In this document: positions 1 through 7,766 of the stretch, piece after piece
Numbering within the stretch: position 1 is the first letter of the stretch
Layout: each line of letters starts with the position of its first letter
Origin: Ventosimonas gracilis
GTDB lineage: Bacteria; Pseudomonadota; Gammaproteobacteria; Pseudomonadales; Pseudomonadaceae
Direction of reading: 5' to 3'
Length of the DNA stretch: 49,559 bases
Assembly: GCF_001580025.1 (NCBI RefSeq)
Contig: NZ_LSZO01000144.1
Coordinates: 1 to 49,559 of the forward strand
The notes under the pieces: generated by a model
The model's database searches: none
What the model saw: only the letters and a program-made list of their open reading frames with translations
What the model was told of the DNA's origin: nothing
Translations under genes and position numbers: made by a program

Positions 1-258
1 GAACAGCCCACACTCCAAGGCCACGCGCACAGCATCGGCACCCAGCCCGTCCAGTTGTCCCGCCCAACAGGCTTGCAACGCGTGCGGTTCGGTGAAGAAC
101 CCCGGCCTTGCGTCCGGCGCATCTGCGCCACCCGTTAGGGGAGCCTTCGGCTCCATAGAACAACCGCCTCGCTTGACCTCGCCGTGAACGGCAAGGCTTG
201 CGCTTTGGCTCGTGGCCAAACAATCTTGTGATCCAACGGCTTTCAACATGCGACGCAT
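1..258 (-). CDS. Unidentified protein, 5' part only (runs off the window)
   Basis: The frame is open from an ATG at 256-258 to the window edge, about 86 codons. A good ribosome binding site (GGGAGAG, 4 nt before the ATG) supports a real start. The gene diverges from the AraC regulator across a gap that holds a Fur-box-like site, so iron may control both. I do not recognise the first 60 residues. The last visible part (GLGADAVRVALECGLF) faintly recalls ThiD-type kinases, but the N-terminal motif of that family is missing, so I give no function. A GGAGCC-gaa-GGCTCC hairpin lies inside the frame. Confidence 0.4.
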   Translation of the reverse strand, partial: MRRMLKAVGSQDCLATSQSASLAVHGEVKRGGCSMEPKAPLTGGADAPDARPGFFTEPHALQACWAGQLDGLGADAVRVALECGLF

Positions 259-322
259 CGCACTCTCCCATTCAAATATCACGGTGACGTGCAAAACCCT
301 TGCACAGGCAAAATGATATAGT

Positions 323-345
323 TTTAATGAGAATTATTTTTATTA
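323..345. promoter_or_regulatory. Fur-box-like operator
   Basis: An AT-rich stretch containing AATGAGAATTATTTTTATT resembles the Fur consensus GATAATGATAATCATTATC. It sits between the divergent gene at the window edge and the AraC regulator, 28 bp before the latter's start. Iron-dependent repression is inferred from motif and position only. Confidence 0.55.
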
Positions 346-372
346 AAGCCTATGCGAGGCGGAGTTATTCGT

Positions 373-1392
373 ATGCGAAACGTGGAAAACAGCACAGCGC
401 CCATGCCCATACGCACCAGCAAAGCCTGCTGCCGTCTCGCGGCGGAGCAGCCCAAGCGCTGCCAGACATTGAACGACGGCCATGTGCGGCTGCACCTACC
501 CGATGAATTGGGCAACTGCTACACCGAGCATCTGGAACTGGAACCCGGACTGTCGCTGGGTCGCCTGCACTACCATCCGACCCGGGCACTGATTGAAGAG
601 AGCACCGGCCCGCACGTTGGGCGGGTGATGGTGGTGACGCTGGGGCTATGCGGCGCGTCCGGCTATCTGGGCGAAGATGCCTCTACCCTGCGTTTTCAGG
701 CTGGACACACCACCATCACCGCATTTCGCGCCATCCGCGGCGAACGGCGCTATGACCGCGCACAGGCCGTCTCGCAACTGCGGCTGGTCATCAATGAGGA
801 TGCGTTGCACAAATATGTGGGACGCGAACGCGCCGCCAGCATCCTGACTGGCGCGGGGTTGCACCACTTATCATTTCACCCCAGCAGCCACACCAGCATG
901 GCGCACGCCGCCGCGCTGACGCGCTATATGCAGCCCGGCGCGAATGCACACAACTCCGGCGAAAACGGCCGCCGCCTTGACCTGCACATCCACGCCTTGA
1001 GCCTGCTGGCCGAACAATTCAACCGGCTTTCACCGGCTGCGCCCATCGCCGCCAATCGCCTGTCCGCCTACGACATCGACCGGATTGAACGCGCCCGCGA
1101 CCTGATGGCCGAGCAACTGCACCGGCCATTGACCCACGCTTACCTTGCTGCCGCTGTGGGCATCAACGAACACAAGCTCAAGGAAGGTTTTCGTATTCTG
1201 TACAATGCCACACCGATGACGCTGCTGCTGGAACTGCGCATGCGCAAAGCCTACACCCTGCTCGAATCCGGCCAGCAAGTCGCACAGGCGGGTTGGCAGG
1301 TGGGGTACAAATACCCGAACAATTTTTCCGTCGCCTTTACCCGCTACTTTGGCCGCTCGCCCAAATCGATTTTTGGCCGTCGCTGCGGGTAG
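373..1392 (+). CDS. AraC-family transcriptional regulator, PchR-like
   Basis: Predicted 339-residue regulator. The C-terminal third carries the double helix-turn-helix of the AraC family; GINEHKLKEGF and the NNFSVAFTRYFGRSPKSIF segment are typical of PchR-type regulators, which sense siderophores and activate uptake genes. The N-terminal 230 residues would be the effector domain and show no motif I can name. I chose the ATG at 373 because AGGCGGAG lies 8 nt upstream; an ATG at 352 lacks such a site. It precedes a DUF2946 gene, a TonB-dependent receptor and a copper-uptake-associated gene on the same strand, so it probably controls them. A broken second copy of its 3' end lies at 4402-4512. 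Confidence 0.85.
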   Translation: MRNVENSTAPMPIRTSKACCRLAAEQPKRCQTLNDGHVRLHLPDELGNCYTEHLELEPGLSLGRLHYHPTRALIEESTGPHVGRVMVVTLGLCGASGYLGEDASTLRFQAGHTTITAFRAIRGERRYDRAQAVSQLRLVINEDALHKYVGRERAASILTGAGLHHLSFHPSSHTSMAHAAALTRYMQPGANAHNSGENGRRLDLHIHALSLLAEQFNRLSPAAPIAANRLSAYDIDRIERARDLMAEQLHRPLTHAYLAAAVGINEHKLKEGFRILYNATPMTLLLELRMRKAYTLLESGQQVAQAGWQVGYKYPNNFSVAFTRYFGRSPKSIFGRRCG

Positions 1393-1453
1393 GGGCGAAA
1401 TGAAAGCAGTATGATTACCCTTCAATACGGCAACAGGAACTGAAGCACCCGAC

Positions 1454-1867
1454 ATGTTCCCGCGCAGGCTACGTCACCGAATGCGCCGCTTCGGCATGAT
1501 TGCCGTCGCGCTAGCGTTGCTGTGGCAGACCTTTGCGGTTGCCAACATGCCGGTGGTGAGCCTGTCCGCCGACGAAGAAACGGTCGTCATCTGCACCGGC
1601 ACGGGTATGAAAACCGTGCCGCTGGCGCAGTTTCTCGGCATCGATAGCGACCAAGACCCAGAACAACAACCGCTTGGCTCGATGCCCTCCGACGGTTCGT
1701 GCGTGCTGTGCCTGCTCGCGCACCATATCGCCATTGCCTCGGCGCTACCTAGCATCGCCGCCAGCGACCTGAACACACGCGCGCCGCAAACACCGCTGCT
1801 TGATGCGCCCATCACCAGCGGCTTTCGCCGCGCCCAGCAGGCACGCGCCCCGCCCTTCAACGCTTGA
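1454..1867 (+). CDS. DUF2946 family protein
   Basis: Predicted 137-residue protein with a hydrophobic N-terminal segment (MIAVALALLWQTFAVA) that looks like a signal peptide or anchor. CTGTGMKTVPL and CVLCLLAHH match the conserved pattern of DUF2946, small secreted or inner-membrane proteins often found beside copper and TonB genes. The Cys-x-x-Cys and following His could bind metal, which is an inference. It lies 61 bp after the regulator and 69 bp before the receptor and is probably co-transcribed. Its biochemical role is not known to me. Confidence 0.75.
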   Translation: MFPRRLRHRMRRFGMIAVALALLWQTFAVANMPVVSLSADEETVVICTGTGMKTVPLAQFLGIDSDQDPEQQPLGSMPSDGSCVLCLLAHHIAIASALPSIAASDLNTRAPQTPLLDAPITSGFRRAQQARAPPFNA

Positions 1868-1936
1868 TTCGCCTCCCATGAGTCGCGCGGCATAACGATC
1901 GTGCGGTTTCTTTACGAACAACGTTGGAGTTTTCCC

Positions 1937-3895
1937 ATGTTTAGTATCCCCTGCGCACGGGGCATTGCCCCTGTGCGTCTTTGCCAGTGTGTGCTTGCAA
2001 CGGCCTGTGGCGTATGGCTGGTCAATCCCGTACAGGCGCAGCAACGCCCGGTTGAGTTGGACGTTGTCACCGTTACGGCCAATCCAATTGTCGAAGAAAT
2101 TCACATCGATACCTTTTCCGTCGGCTCGGCCGTAGTCACACAAGAGCAGTTGCGCGACCAGAACGCGGTGGACTTGGCCTCGTCGCTGCGCCGCACGCCC
2201 GGCGTGCAAATCTCCCGCTACAACCCGGTCGGCGCGTTTGGCGGCGACCAAGGCGGTGCGGTATTCATTCGCGGCATGGGTGTCAGTCGCCCAGGCAGCG
2301 AAGTCAAGACCTATATCGACGGCATTCCGTTTTACATGGGGTTGTGGGACCACCCGGTGCTTGACCTGCTGCCGGTCAACGGCATGCAGTCGATTACGGT
2401 TTATAAAAGCCCGCAGCCGCACATCAGCGGCAATAATTTTTCGTCCATCAACCTGCAAACCCGCCGCGCCAATGAAGACAGCATGCATGGCGATGTGCGC
2501 GTGTCGGGCGGCATGCACGGCACTTTTATCGAGCAACTCAGTCTGTTGGGACGGCATGGCAAACTGGACTGGAACCTGCTGCAAGGTCACGCGCAGTCTG
2601 ACGGCCATCGCGCCAATGCGGACGGCGAGTTGAACAATGTGATGGGACGCATCGGCTACCAGTTCCATCCACATTGGTCTGTGGCGGCCAGTCTGCTGCA
2701 TATGAGCAACCAGGCGCGTGACCCGGGCGACAACCGCGTTGCGCCGCCCCCCTTGCCGCCGCGCTACAACACCCAGGCGACGCTACTGGTTGCCACACTG
2801 GCGCACACGCATGGCGACTGGCAGGGTGAACTAAAACTCTACCGCAGTCGCGGTGATGCCGACTGGCTCGACCAACCAGCCCCTGACGGCGATGGTCTAA
2901 ACCGTTTCCGCATGAGCGGGTTGCGCTGGCAAGAACAACTGTCGCCGTGGCAAGGCGGCACGGTGCTGGCAGGGATTGACCATGACCGCATTCGCGGCGA
3001 TGTTCGCTTCAACCGCATCGCACCTGCACCACAGGATTATTATCAATCGCCCACCTTCAAAATCACCTCGCCCTACCTTGCCATCAGCCATGAAGTCGCG
3101 CTGTCACCCGCATGGACGCTGGTGCCATCGGCAGGCGTGCGCTACTACAAGCACAGCCACTTTCCCGCCAAAACAGCGCCGCATGCCGGACTTTCGCTGG
3201 TTTCAGAACGGTTGACGCTGTTTGCCAATATCGCACGCGGCATCAACTATCCGGGGCTGGCCGTGCCACTCTTGTCTTCGCAAATCCCGCCACTGGGCAA
3301 CAGTTGGCGGCAGCTTGATGCCGAGCAAATGGATCACCGCGAAATCGGGATGAAGTGGCAGCCCGCTGATACCACCCGATTCGACTTGAGCCTGTTTCAC
3401 GACAAAATCAAACACCGTTATATCTTTGGCTTCCCGCCCAGTGTTCCGCCGCCGCCCCAATTCATCAATCTGGGAGTCTACAGCATGCACGGCGCGGAAG
3501 TGTCCGTACAGCAAGCGCTGGGGCGCGACTGGTCTGTGTTTGCCGGATTCACATGGCTGGATCCGAGTATCGACAACCTGCCGTACAGCCCCAAACGGTC
3601 GGTCACGCTGGGGGTCAATGGCGAAATCGGCCCACTGCACGTTGCCATCGACGCGCAGTACCAATCCCGTGCGTGGTCACTGAACCGCCCACGCGCAGCG
3701 GGTGCGCAGAACACCGAGCGCGTCTCGTCCTTCACAGTCGCCAATGCACGCATCGCCTACCCCGTTCCTGCCTTGGGCGACAAGGGCGAGCTGTTTGTTG
3801 CCGTGGAAAACCTGTTTGACCGCAGTTACGCCTATCGCCCCGGTTATCCCATGCCGGGACGCTGGGCGCAAATCGGCCTGACGGCCAGTTTTTAA
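1937..3895 (+). CDS. TonB-dependent outer-membrane receptor
   Basis: Predicted 652-residue outer-membrane receptor. A signal peptide ends near residue 36 (NPVQAQQ), followed by a TonB-box-like ELDVVTVTAN. The plug domain is seen in the DLASSLRRTPGVQISRY and GGAVFIRGMG segments, and the barrel ends in the usual VENLFDRSY and a C-terminal Phe (GLTASF). Such receptors import siderophores, haem, cobalamin or metals using energy from TonB-ExbBD; no tonB or exb gene is in the window. The start at 1937 has GGAG upstream; an in-frame GTG at 1901 would put extra residues before the signal peptide. Its neighbours suggest a metal, perhaps copper or iron, but the sequence alone does not fix the substrate. 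Confidence 0.9.
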   Translation: MFSIPCARGIAPVRLCQCVLATACGVWLVNPVQAQQRPVELDVVTVTANPIVEEIHIDTFSVGSAVVTQEQLRDQNAVDLASSLRRTPGVQISRYNPVGAFGGDQGGAVFIRGMGVSRPGSEVKTYIDGIPFYMGLWDHPVLDLLPVNGMQSITVYKSPQPHISGNNFSSINLQTRRANEDSMHGDVRVSGGMHGTFIEQLSLLGRHGKLDWNLLQGHAQSDGHRANADGELNNVMGRIGYQFHPHWSVAASLLHMSNQARDPGDNRVAPPPLPPRYNTQATLLVATLAHTHGDWQGELKLYRSRGDADWLDQPAPDGDGLNRFRMSGLRWQEQLSPWQGGTVLAGIDHDRIRGDVRFNRIAPAPQDYYQSPTFKITSPYLAISHEVALSPAWTLVPSAGVRYYKHSHFPAKTAPHAGLSLVSERLTLFANIARGINYPGLAVPLLSSQIPPLGNSWRQLDAEQMDHREIGMKWQPADTTRFDLSLFHDKIKHRYIFGFPPSVPPPPQFINLGVYSMHGAEVSVQQALGRDWSVFAGFTWLDPSIDNLPYSPKRSVTLGVNGEIGPLHVAIDAQYQSRAWSLNRPRAAGAQNTERVSSFTVANARIAYPVPALGDKGELFVAVENLFDRSYAYRPGYPMPGRWAQIGLTASF

Positions 3896-3918
3896 AACCC
3901 CAATCACGAGGAATCACC

Positions 3919-4401
3919 ATGAAATATTTACACCAACTGGGCTGCGCCGCCAGCCTGCTGATCGCCCTGATTCTGCCTGTATCAGCTGCCGCCAACCCCA
4001 ACGAATCCACCGACGAAATCGGCATCCGTCAAATCATGATGTCCACCTGGGACACCCCGCAAACCCGATTAGAAGTTGGCCCGGTCGTCATCAAAGATAA
4101 GTGGGCGGTGGCGGGGTGGATACAAGGCCAACGCGGCGGGCGTGCGCTTCTCACCCGTAACGTACACGGCCAATGGCAAGTCTCCGTATGCGGTGGCGAT
4201 GGTTTGAAAGAGGCTAATACGCTGGTGATGACCGGCATGCCCTTTGATGCAGCACAAGACTTGGCGCAGCAAGTCGAGAAAGCCGAAGCCGCCATTCCTG
4301 CCGAGCGCCTCGCCCTGTTCGCCACCTTTGAAGGCATGCTGCGCATGGAGGGCATGCACAGTCATCCGCCACAAACGGCTCCAAACGTGCATCGCCATTG
4401 A
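3919..4401 (+). CDS. Copper uptake system-associated protein
   Basis: Predicted 160-residue exported protein: a signal peptide (about residues 1-27, ending PVSAAA) and then a compact domain with IRQIMMSTWDTP, AVAGWIQGQRGGRALL and a single WQVSVCGGDGL cysteine. This pattern matches a family I know as copper uptake system-associated protein, found with DUF2946 and TonB-receptor genes. The tail is His-rich (HSHPPQTAPNVHRH), which may bind metal. A GAGGAA site precedes the ATG, 23 bp after the receptor. A direct role in copper uptake is inferred from family and context. Confidence 0.7.
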   Translation: MKYLHQLGCAASLLIALILPVSAAANPNESTDEIGIRQIMMSTWDTPQTRLEVGPVVIKDKWAVAGWIQGQRGGRALLTRNVHGQWQVSVCGGDGLKEANTLVMTGMPFDAAQDLAQQVEKAEAAIPAERLALFATFEGMLRMEGMHSHPPQTAPNVHRH

Positions 4402-4512
4402 CCTGGACAAGCCAGGCTGCATGACTGGAAAGACGGTTACAAATCCTCTGTGACTTTTACCCGCTACTTTGACAGCTCGCCCAAATCGATTTTTGGCCGT
4501 CGCTGCTGGTAG
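4402..4512 (+). pseudogene. 3' remnant of a second AraC regulator copy
   Basis: The stretch immediately after the preceding stop codon reads DWKDGYKSSVTFTRYF, then SSPKSIFGRRCW and a stop. It aligns with the last 33 residues of the regulator at 373-1392 (GWQVGYKYPNNFSVAFTRYF, GRSPKSIFGRRCG). The final 45 bases are nearly identical in the two places. Nothing upstream resembles the rest of the gene. The metal-uptake cassette is therefore bracketed by two related regulator 3' ends, which suggests duplication or recombination at that sequence. Confidence 0.8.
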
Positions 4513-4523
4513 GCAGCACGCCA

Positions 4524-6446
4524 TTATTTGGCCTGGGATAGCGCCAAATAGGGATTGCTCAGCGGAACCTCATCAAACAGCGCATCGGCGCTGGTCAGCA
4601 GGTAGCCGTGCAGGCGGCGGGATTTTCTGGGGCCAGTGACTTCACAGATCCAGATATTCAGGCCGTTCGGTTGCTTGCGGTGCAGGCCGAGTTTTTCAAA
4701 TCGTTTTTGCAGCCATTGCCAGTCTTGCTGGCCTTCCTGTTTGGCAAACGCGGCGGTTTGCGGGTGTTCCTGTGCGTAGCGTTGGAAGACGCCGGGGCTG
4801 ACGAGAAATACGGAGTCATTCACGGTATGCACCAAGGCTTTGGCATCGTTCAAGATGAGTTTGCGGGTGGTGAGGGCGTGTTTGAGCCAGCGCATGAAAT
4901 GTTCGGCGGATGGGGCGGCGTGAGCGTCCGGCTGTGTTGCTGTTGCTGTCGGCGCTGATTCTGATTTGGGAGATGGCTGCTGTACATTGGCCAATGCTGG
5001 CAGCGTGGCGGGTTGCGCGGGAGGTTCCGGTTCAAGTGCCTGTGACTGCTCCAACAGGGAAAACAGCTCGTCCATTGCACCCGCCGCGCTTGTTGCTGCG
5101 GGCATGGATGACGCTGACTCGGGTGCAGTTGGTTGTGCAACGGGCGCTGACGCAGATTCTGGTGCTTTGGACAACGCGGGCGTGTCCATACTGTCGGCCT
5201 CGTCTGTCGCAGACTCTATCGCCACCGTTCCTGCAAACGGCGTTGGCCGTTCGCTGGCTTCCCAAATCAGCGCCGGAGCCAGGCGCAGCAGGGTAAAGCT
5301 GTGCGACCAGCCGGTGTCGCTGGTGATGGTCGCCTTCCAGATGGCCTTGCCTTCGGGCGTAGGTTGCAACATCCCGTGTTCTTGCAGCACGTTGAACACG
5401 GCGGTGTTGTTGGCAGGGATTCCGGCTATGCCTTGCGCCAGCAGATGCGCGCGCAGTTTGTCGGAGACGGTTTTGCTGACCAACCATAGGGCATCATCGG
5501 TGAGCCAACCGTCCGAGGCTTGCGGTTGGTTCAGTTTCAGCTCGTGCTTGAGCAGGTAGCGCAGGCCGTCCAGCAGTTTGCGTTGCAGGGCGCTTTTGGG
5601 CGCGGCCAGTGCGCGGGCGGGGTCGCCGCCGAGTGCTTGGGCGACGGAGGCGCGGTCGGCCTGGATGACCAGTTCGGCCAAAATGCCTGCGTGCTCGTAT
5701 TGACCGGCAAGAACGTACAGCAGCGATGCCCACAGGTCTGGATAATCGCAGAGCCAGTCCAGAATATGGCGGTCAAGTAGTTGGTGATAAAGCAATCCTG
5801 TAGCTGCGCTGTGCAGGCGGTATGCCCTGCCCTCGCGGTAGCGAAAACGGTAAGGCTGTTGCAGCGTGCCGTGCCACGGGTGCCAGATTGAGTCATCCAT
5901 CAATTCAACGTGAATGTCCACGGCAATCTTGCCGATGTCGTGCAGCAGCGCGGCGTAGGCCGTGGCGGCGGTCCAGACCTCGGACTGCGCCGCCTGGTCT
6001 TCTGGGCTTGCGCCAGCGGGCAGCAGGTGTGACTGGCGCAGTCTCAGGGCGTAGGCAACGATTTCCAAGCCGTGGTCGAGCATGCCGCCAGGATAGGCGT
6101 GGTGGTGGCTTTCCGAGGCGGGGAATTGCTGTACCAGTTTGGCGTAGCGTTGCAAGGGAGCCAGATACAGCTCGTTGAATTGCTGGCGCGACAGCGACGT
6201 GCGTTGCCAGATGTGTTCCAGCAGTTTTTGCCGACGCGGGGTTGCGAGTAAGTCTGCCGCCGGTTCTGGGCGCAGCCAGCCTTTTGGAGGTTCTGGCTCG
6301 GGGGCGGGTTCTGCTGCGGCTGGTTGAGGCCTTTTGAGTTGGGACAGCGAAAAGGTGCCAGCAGCCGAAAGCAAGGCCAGCCATGCGCCTTTTAGCCTTT
6401 TCGAGGTAGGGCCTTTCCCCTTGATTCCGTTCCCTTGCCTTTTCAC
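4524..6446 (-). CDS. TraI-type relaxase, MobH class (PFGI-1 type ICE)
   Basis: Predicted 640-residue conjugative relaxase. MobH relaxases nick oriT and lead the strand into the recipient; they use an HD-type metal site rather than the usual tyrosine. Visible motifs are SHHHAYPGGMLDHGLE (about residues 113-128) and LLHDIGKIAVD (about 167-177). A low-complexity Ala/Pro/Glu linker lies around residues 410-510, followed by a C-terminal DUF1528-like domain (HALTTRKLILNDAKALVHTV to the end). The start is a GTG after GGGGGCAAGG. The gene appears intact although much of the secretion system it should serve is missing. No oriT could be recognised. Confidence 0.9.
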   Translation of the reverse strand: MKRQGNGIKGKGPTSKRLKGAWLALLSAAGTFSLSQLKRPQPAAAEPAPEPEPPKGWLRPEPAADLLATPRRQKLLEHIWQRTSLSRQQFNELYLAPLQRYAKLVQQFPASESHHHAYPGGMLDHGLEIVAYALRLRQSHLLPAGASPEDQAAQSEVWTAATAYAALLHDIGKIAVDIHVELMDDSIWHPWHGTLQQPYRFRYREGRAYRLHSAATGLLYHQLLDRHILDWLCDYPDLWASLLYVLAGQYEHAGILAELVIQADRASVAQALGGDPARALAAPKSALQRKLLDGLRYLLKHELKLNQPQASDGWLTDDALWLVSKTVSDKLRAHLLAQGIAGIPANNTAVFNVLQEHGMLQPTPEGKAIWKATITSDTGWSHSFTLLRLAPALIWEASERPTPFAGTVAIESATDEADSMDTPALSKAPESASAPVAQPTAPESASSMPAATSAAGAMDELFSLLEQSQALEPEPPAQPATLPALANVQQPSPKSESAPTATATQPDAHAAPSAEHFMRWLKHALTTRKLILNDAKALVHTVNDSVFLVSPGVFQRYAQEHPQTAAFAKQEGQQDWQWLQKRFEKLGLHRKQPNGLNIWICEVTGPRKSRRLHGYLLTSADALFDEVPLSNPYLALSQAK

Positions 6447-6589
6447 CCTTGCCCCCTTTTGTACTGTTGCACCTTTGGCCGTTTGTAGTCAACAAGCGGC
6501 CAAAAGACCCGTGTCGAGCCTGTTTTGAGCAGCACCGTACCGGTGTGCCTTTCGTCGGTAGACATCAGAGCAGTCTTCAACCATAATGA

Positions 6590-6607
6590 CCATATCAATC
6601 GATATGG
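6590..6607. promoter_or_regulatory. Putative antitoxin operator
   Basis: CCATATC-AATC-GATATGG is a perfect 7-bp inverted repeat ending 13 bp before the Phd-type antitoxin start. Phd antitoxins usually repress their own promoter by binding such sites. Confidence 0.55.
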
Positions 6608-6620
6608 GTAAAGGTGCGCC

Positions 6621-6893
6621 ATGATTACCGAAGTCAGCGCCGTGAATTTCCGGCAAAACCTGGGTGAGATGCTCAATCAGGTGCAGTATCGCAACGACAG
6701 CATCGTCATCAATAAAGATGGCAGGCCAGTCGCGGCGTTGGTGGATGCAGAACTGTTTGCCCGCATCCGCCGAATGCGCGAACGCTTTGAGGCGTTGAGC
6801 CAGCGGATCAGCGAAGGCTATGCCGCAACGCCCATGCACGAAGGGCTGGCCGAGATTGATGCCGCCGTCGCCGCCGTACGGAAGTCGCGCTGA
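6621..6893 (+). CDS. Phd/YefM-family antitoxin
   Basis: Predicted 90-residue protein with the Phd/YefM N-terminal DNA-binding fold: MITEVSAVNFRQNLGEMLNQ, then SIVINKDGRPVAALVD. The C-terminal part is the likely toxin-binding tail. It overlaps the downstream PIN gene by one base (TGATG), the usual arrangement of a type II toxin-antitoxin pair. It would bind and neutralise the toxin and repress the operon. It lies between the divergent relaxase and secretion genes and probably helps keep the element in the cell. Confidence 0.85.
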   Translation: MITEVSAVNFRQNLGEMLNQVQYRNDSIVINKDGRPVAALVDAELFARIRRMRERFEALSQRISEGYAATPMHEGLAEIDAAVAAVRKSR

Positions 6894-7306
6894 TGGCGCG
6901 GCTACGGGTTGTGCTGGATACCAATGTACTGGTGTCTGGCCTGGCCTATCCCGGCAGTGTTCCCGGACGCATCATGACGGTCTGGCAACAGGGCGGGCTG
7001 GGTGTGGTGTTGTCGCACTACATTCTGGACGAGTTGGTGCAAGTGCTGCCACGGTTGAAGAAGGTTCATATGACAGCAATGGAAATCCGTGATCTGGCTG
7101 ACAGTTTGATGTTTCAGGCGGAAATGGTGGAGCCGGATGGCGTGCCGGATTTGGCGCTGCGCGACCCAGCCGACCAAGCAATATTGCAGACTTTGCTGAC
7201 GTCAGGAGCGCGCTATTTAGTGACGGGCGACAAGGATTTACTGGCTCTGGCAGATCGCTATCCCATCGTGACCCCAGCAGATTTTTGGGCGCAATATGGA
7301 ATGTAA
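6893..7306 (+). CDS. PIN-domain toxin (putative ribonuclease)
   Basis: Predicted 137-residue PIN-domain protein of the COG1569 type. Acidic residues expected to bind metal are visible in VVLDTNVLVSG (start), ILDELVQVL and VTGDKDLLAL. PIN toxins cut RNA when freed from antitoxin. It is translationally coupled to the Phd-type antitoxin by a one-base overlap. The reading frame is intact. The RNA target is unknown. Confidence 0.85.
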   Translation: MARLRVVLDTNVLVSGLAYPGSVPGRIMTVWQQGGLGVVLSHYILDELVQVLPRLKKVHMTAMEIRDLADSLMFQAEMVEPDGVPDLALRDPADQAILQTLLTSGARYLVTGDKDLLALADRYPIVTPADFWAQYGM

Positions 7307-7367
7307 AAAGACAGAAATCGTCATTTTTGAAATGAACAGGCCTAACATGTTGCAGTAGGTGAACATC

Positions 7368-7766
7368 ATGAACACGACAACCCGTATTCGCACCGCAGAA
7401 CGCTTTGGCCGCTGGCTGGGTCGGGGTTGGCGTGGTTGTGTGCGCGGCGAACGGCGGGTGTCGGCGTGGTTGGTGGACAAGGGTGCGCCGGTGGTCGTGA
7501 CGGCTACGCTGGTATGGGTGGTCAAGCTGGCGGTTCTAGGAGTGCTGCTTTACGTGGCATTCTGGATTGCGTTGCTGCTGCTTTTCATGGTGGGTGCAGG
7601 ATGGGCAGCCGCTGCCAACACCCCAGAGGAAGAGAAGTGGTGGCCGTTCACTGATCTGACTGAACTACGGAAGAAGTCTGGGTACGATCCGAATCTGTAC
7701 AACGATGCCTCACATGAGTTGTTCATTGACGACCGACAGAAATTCATTTCAGTTTTCCGCCACTGA
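7368..7766 (+). CDS. DUF3742 family ICE protein
   Basis: Predicted 132-residue protein. The N-terminal segment ERFGRWLGRGWRGCVRGE and the double hydrophobic stretch after VKLAVLGVLLYVAFW are typical of DUF3742, found in PFGI-1-type ICEs next to the TraG-N gene and pointing the other way. Two membrane segments (about residues 47-85) are predicted. I chose the ATG at 7368, which has AGGTG upstream, over 7359. Its 3' end overlaps that of the convergent TraG-N gene by 23 bp. The function is not known. Confidence 0.75.
   Translation: MNTTTRIRTAERFGRWLGRGWRGCVRGERRVSAWLVDKGAPVVVTATLVWVVKLAVLGVLLYVAFWIALLLLFMVGAGWAAAANTPEEEKWWPFTDLTELRKKSGYDPNLYNDASHELFIDDRQKFISVFRH

Noticed and set aside
1-258. 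Calling the left-edge frame ThiD
   Set aside because: Only about 25 residues are faintly similar and the expected N-terminal kinase motif is absent.
4608-6178. Long plus-strand frames (116-197 residues) inside the relaxase gene
   Set aside because: They are antisense to a well-supported gene, lack ribosome binding sites and show low-complexity residues typical of shadow frames.
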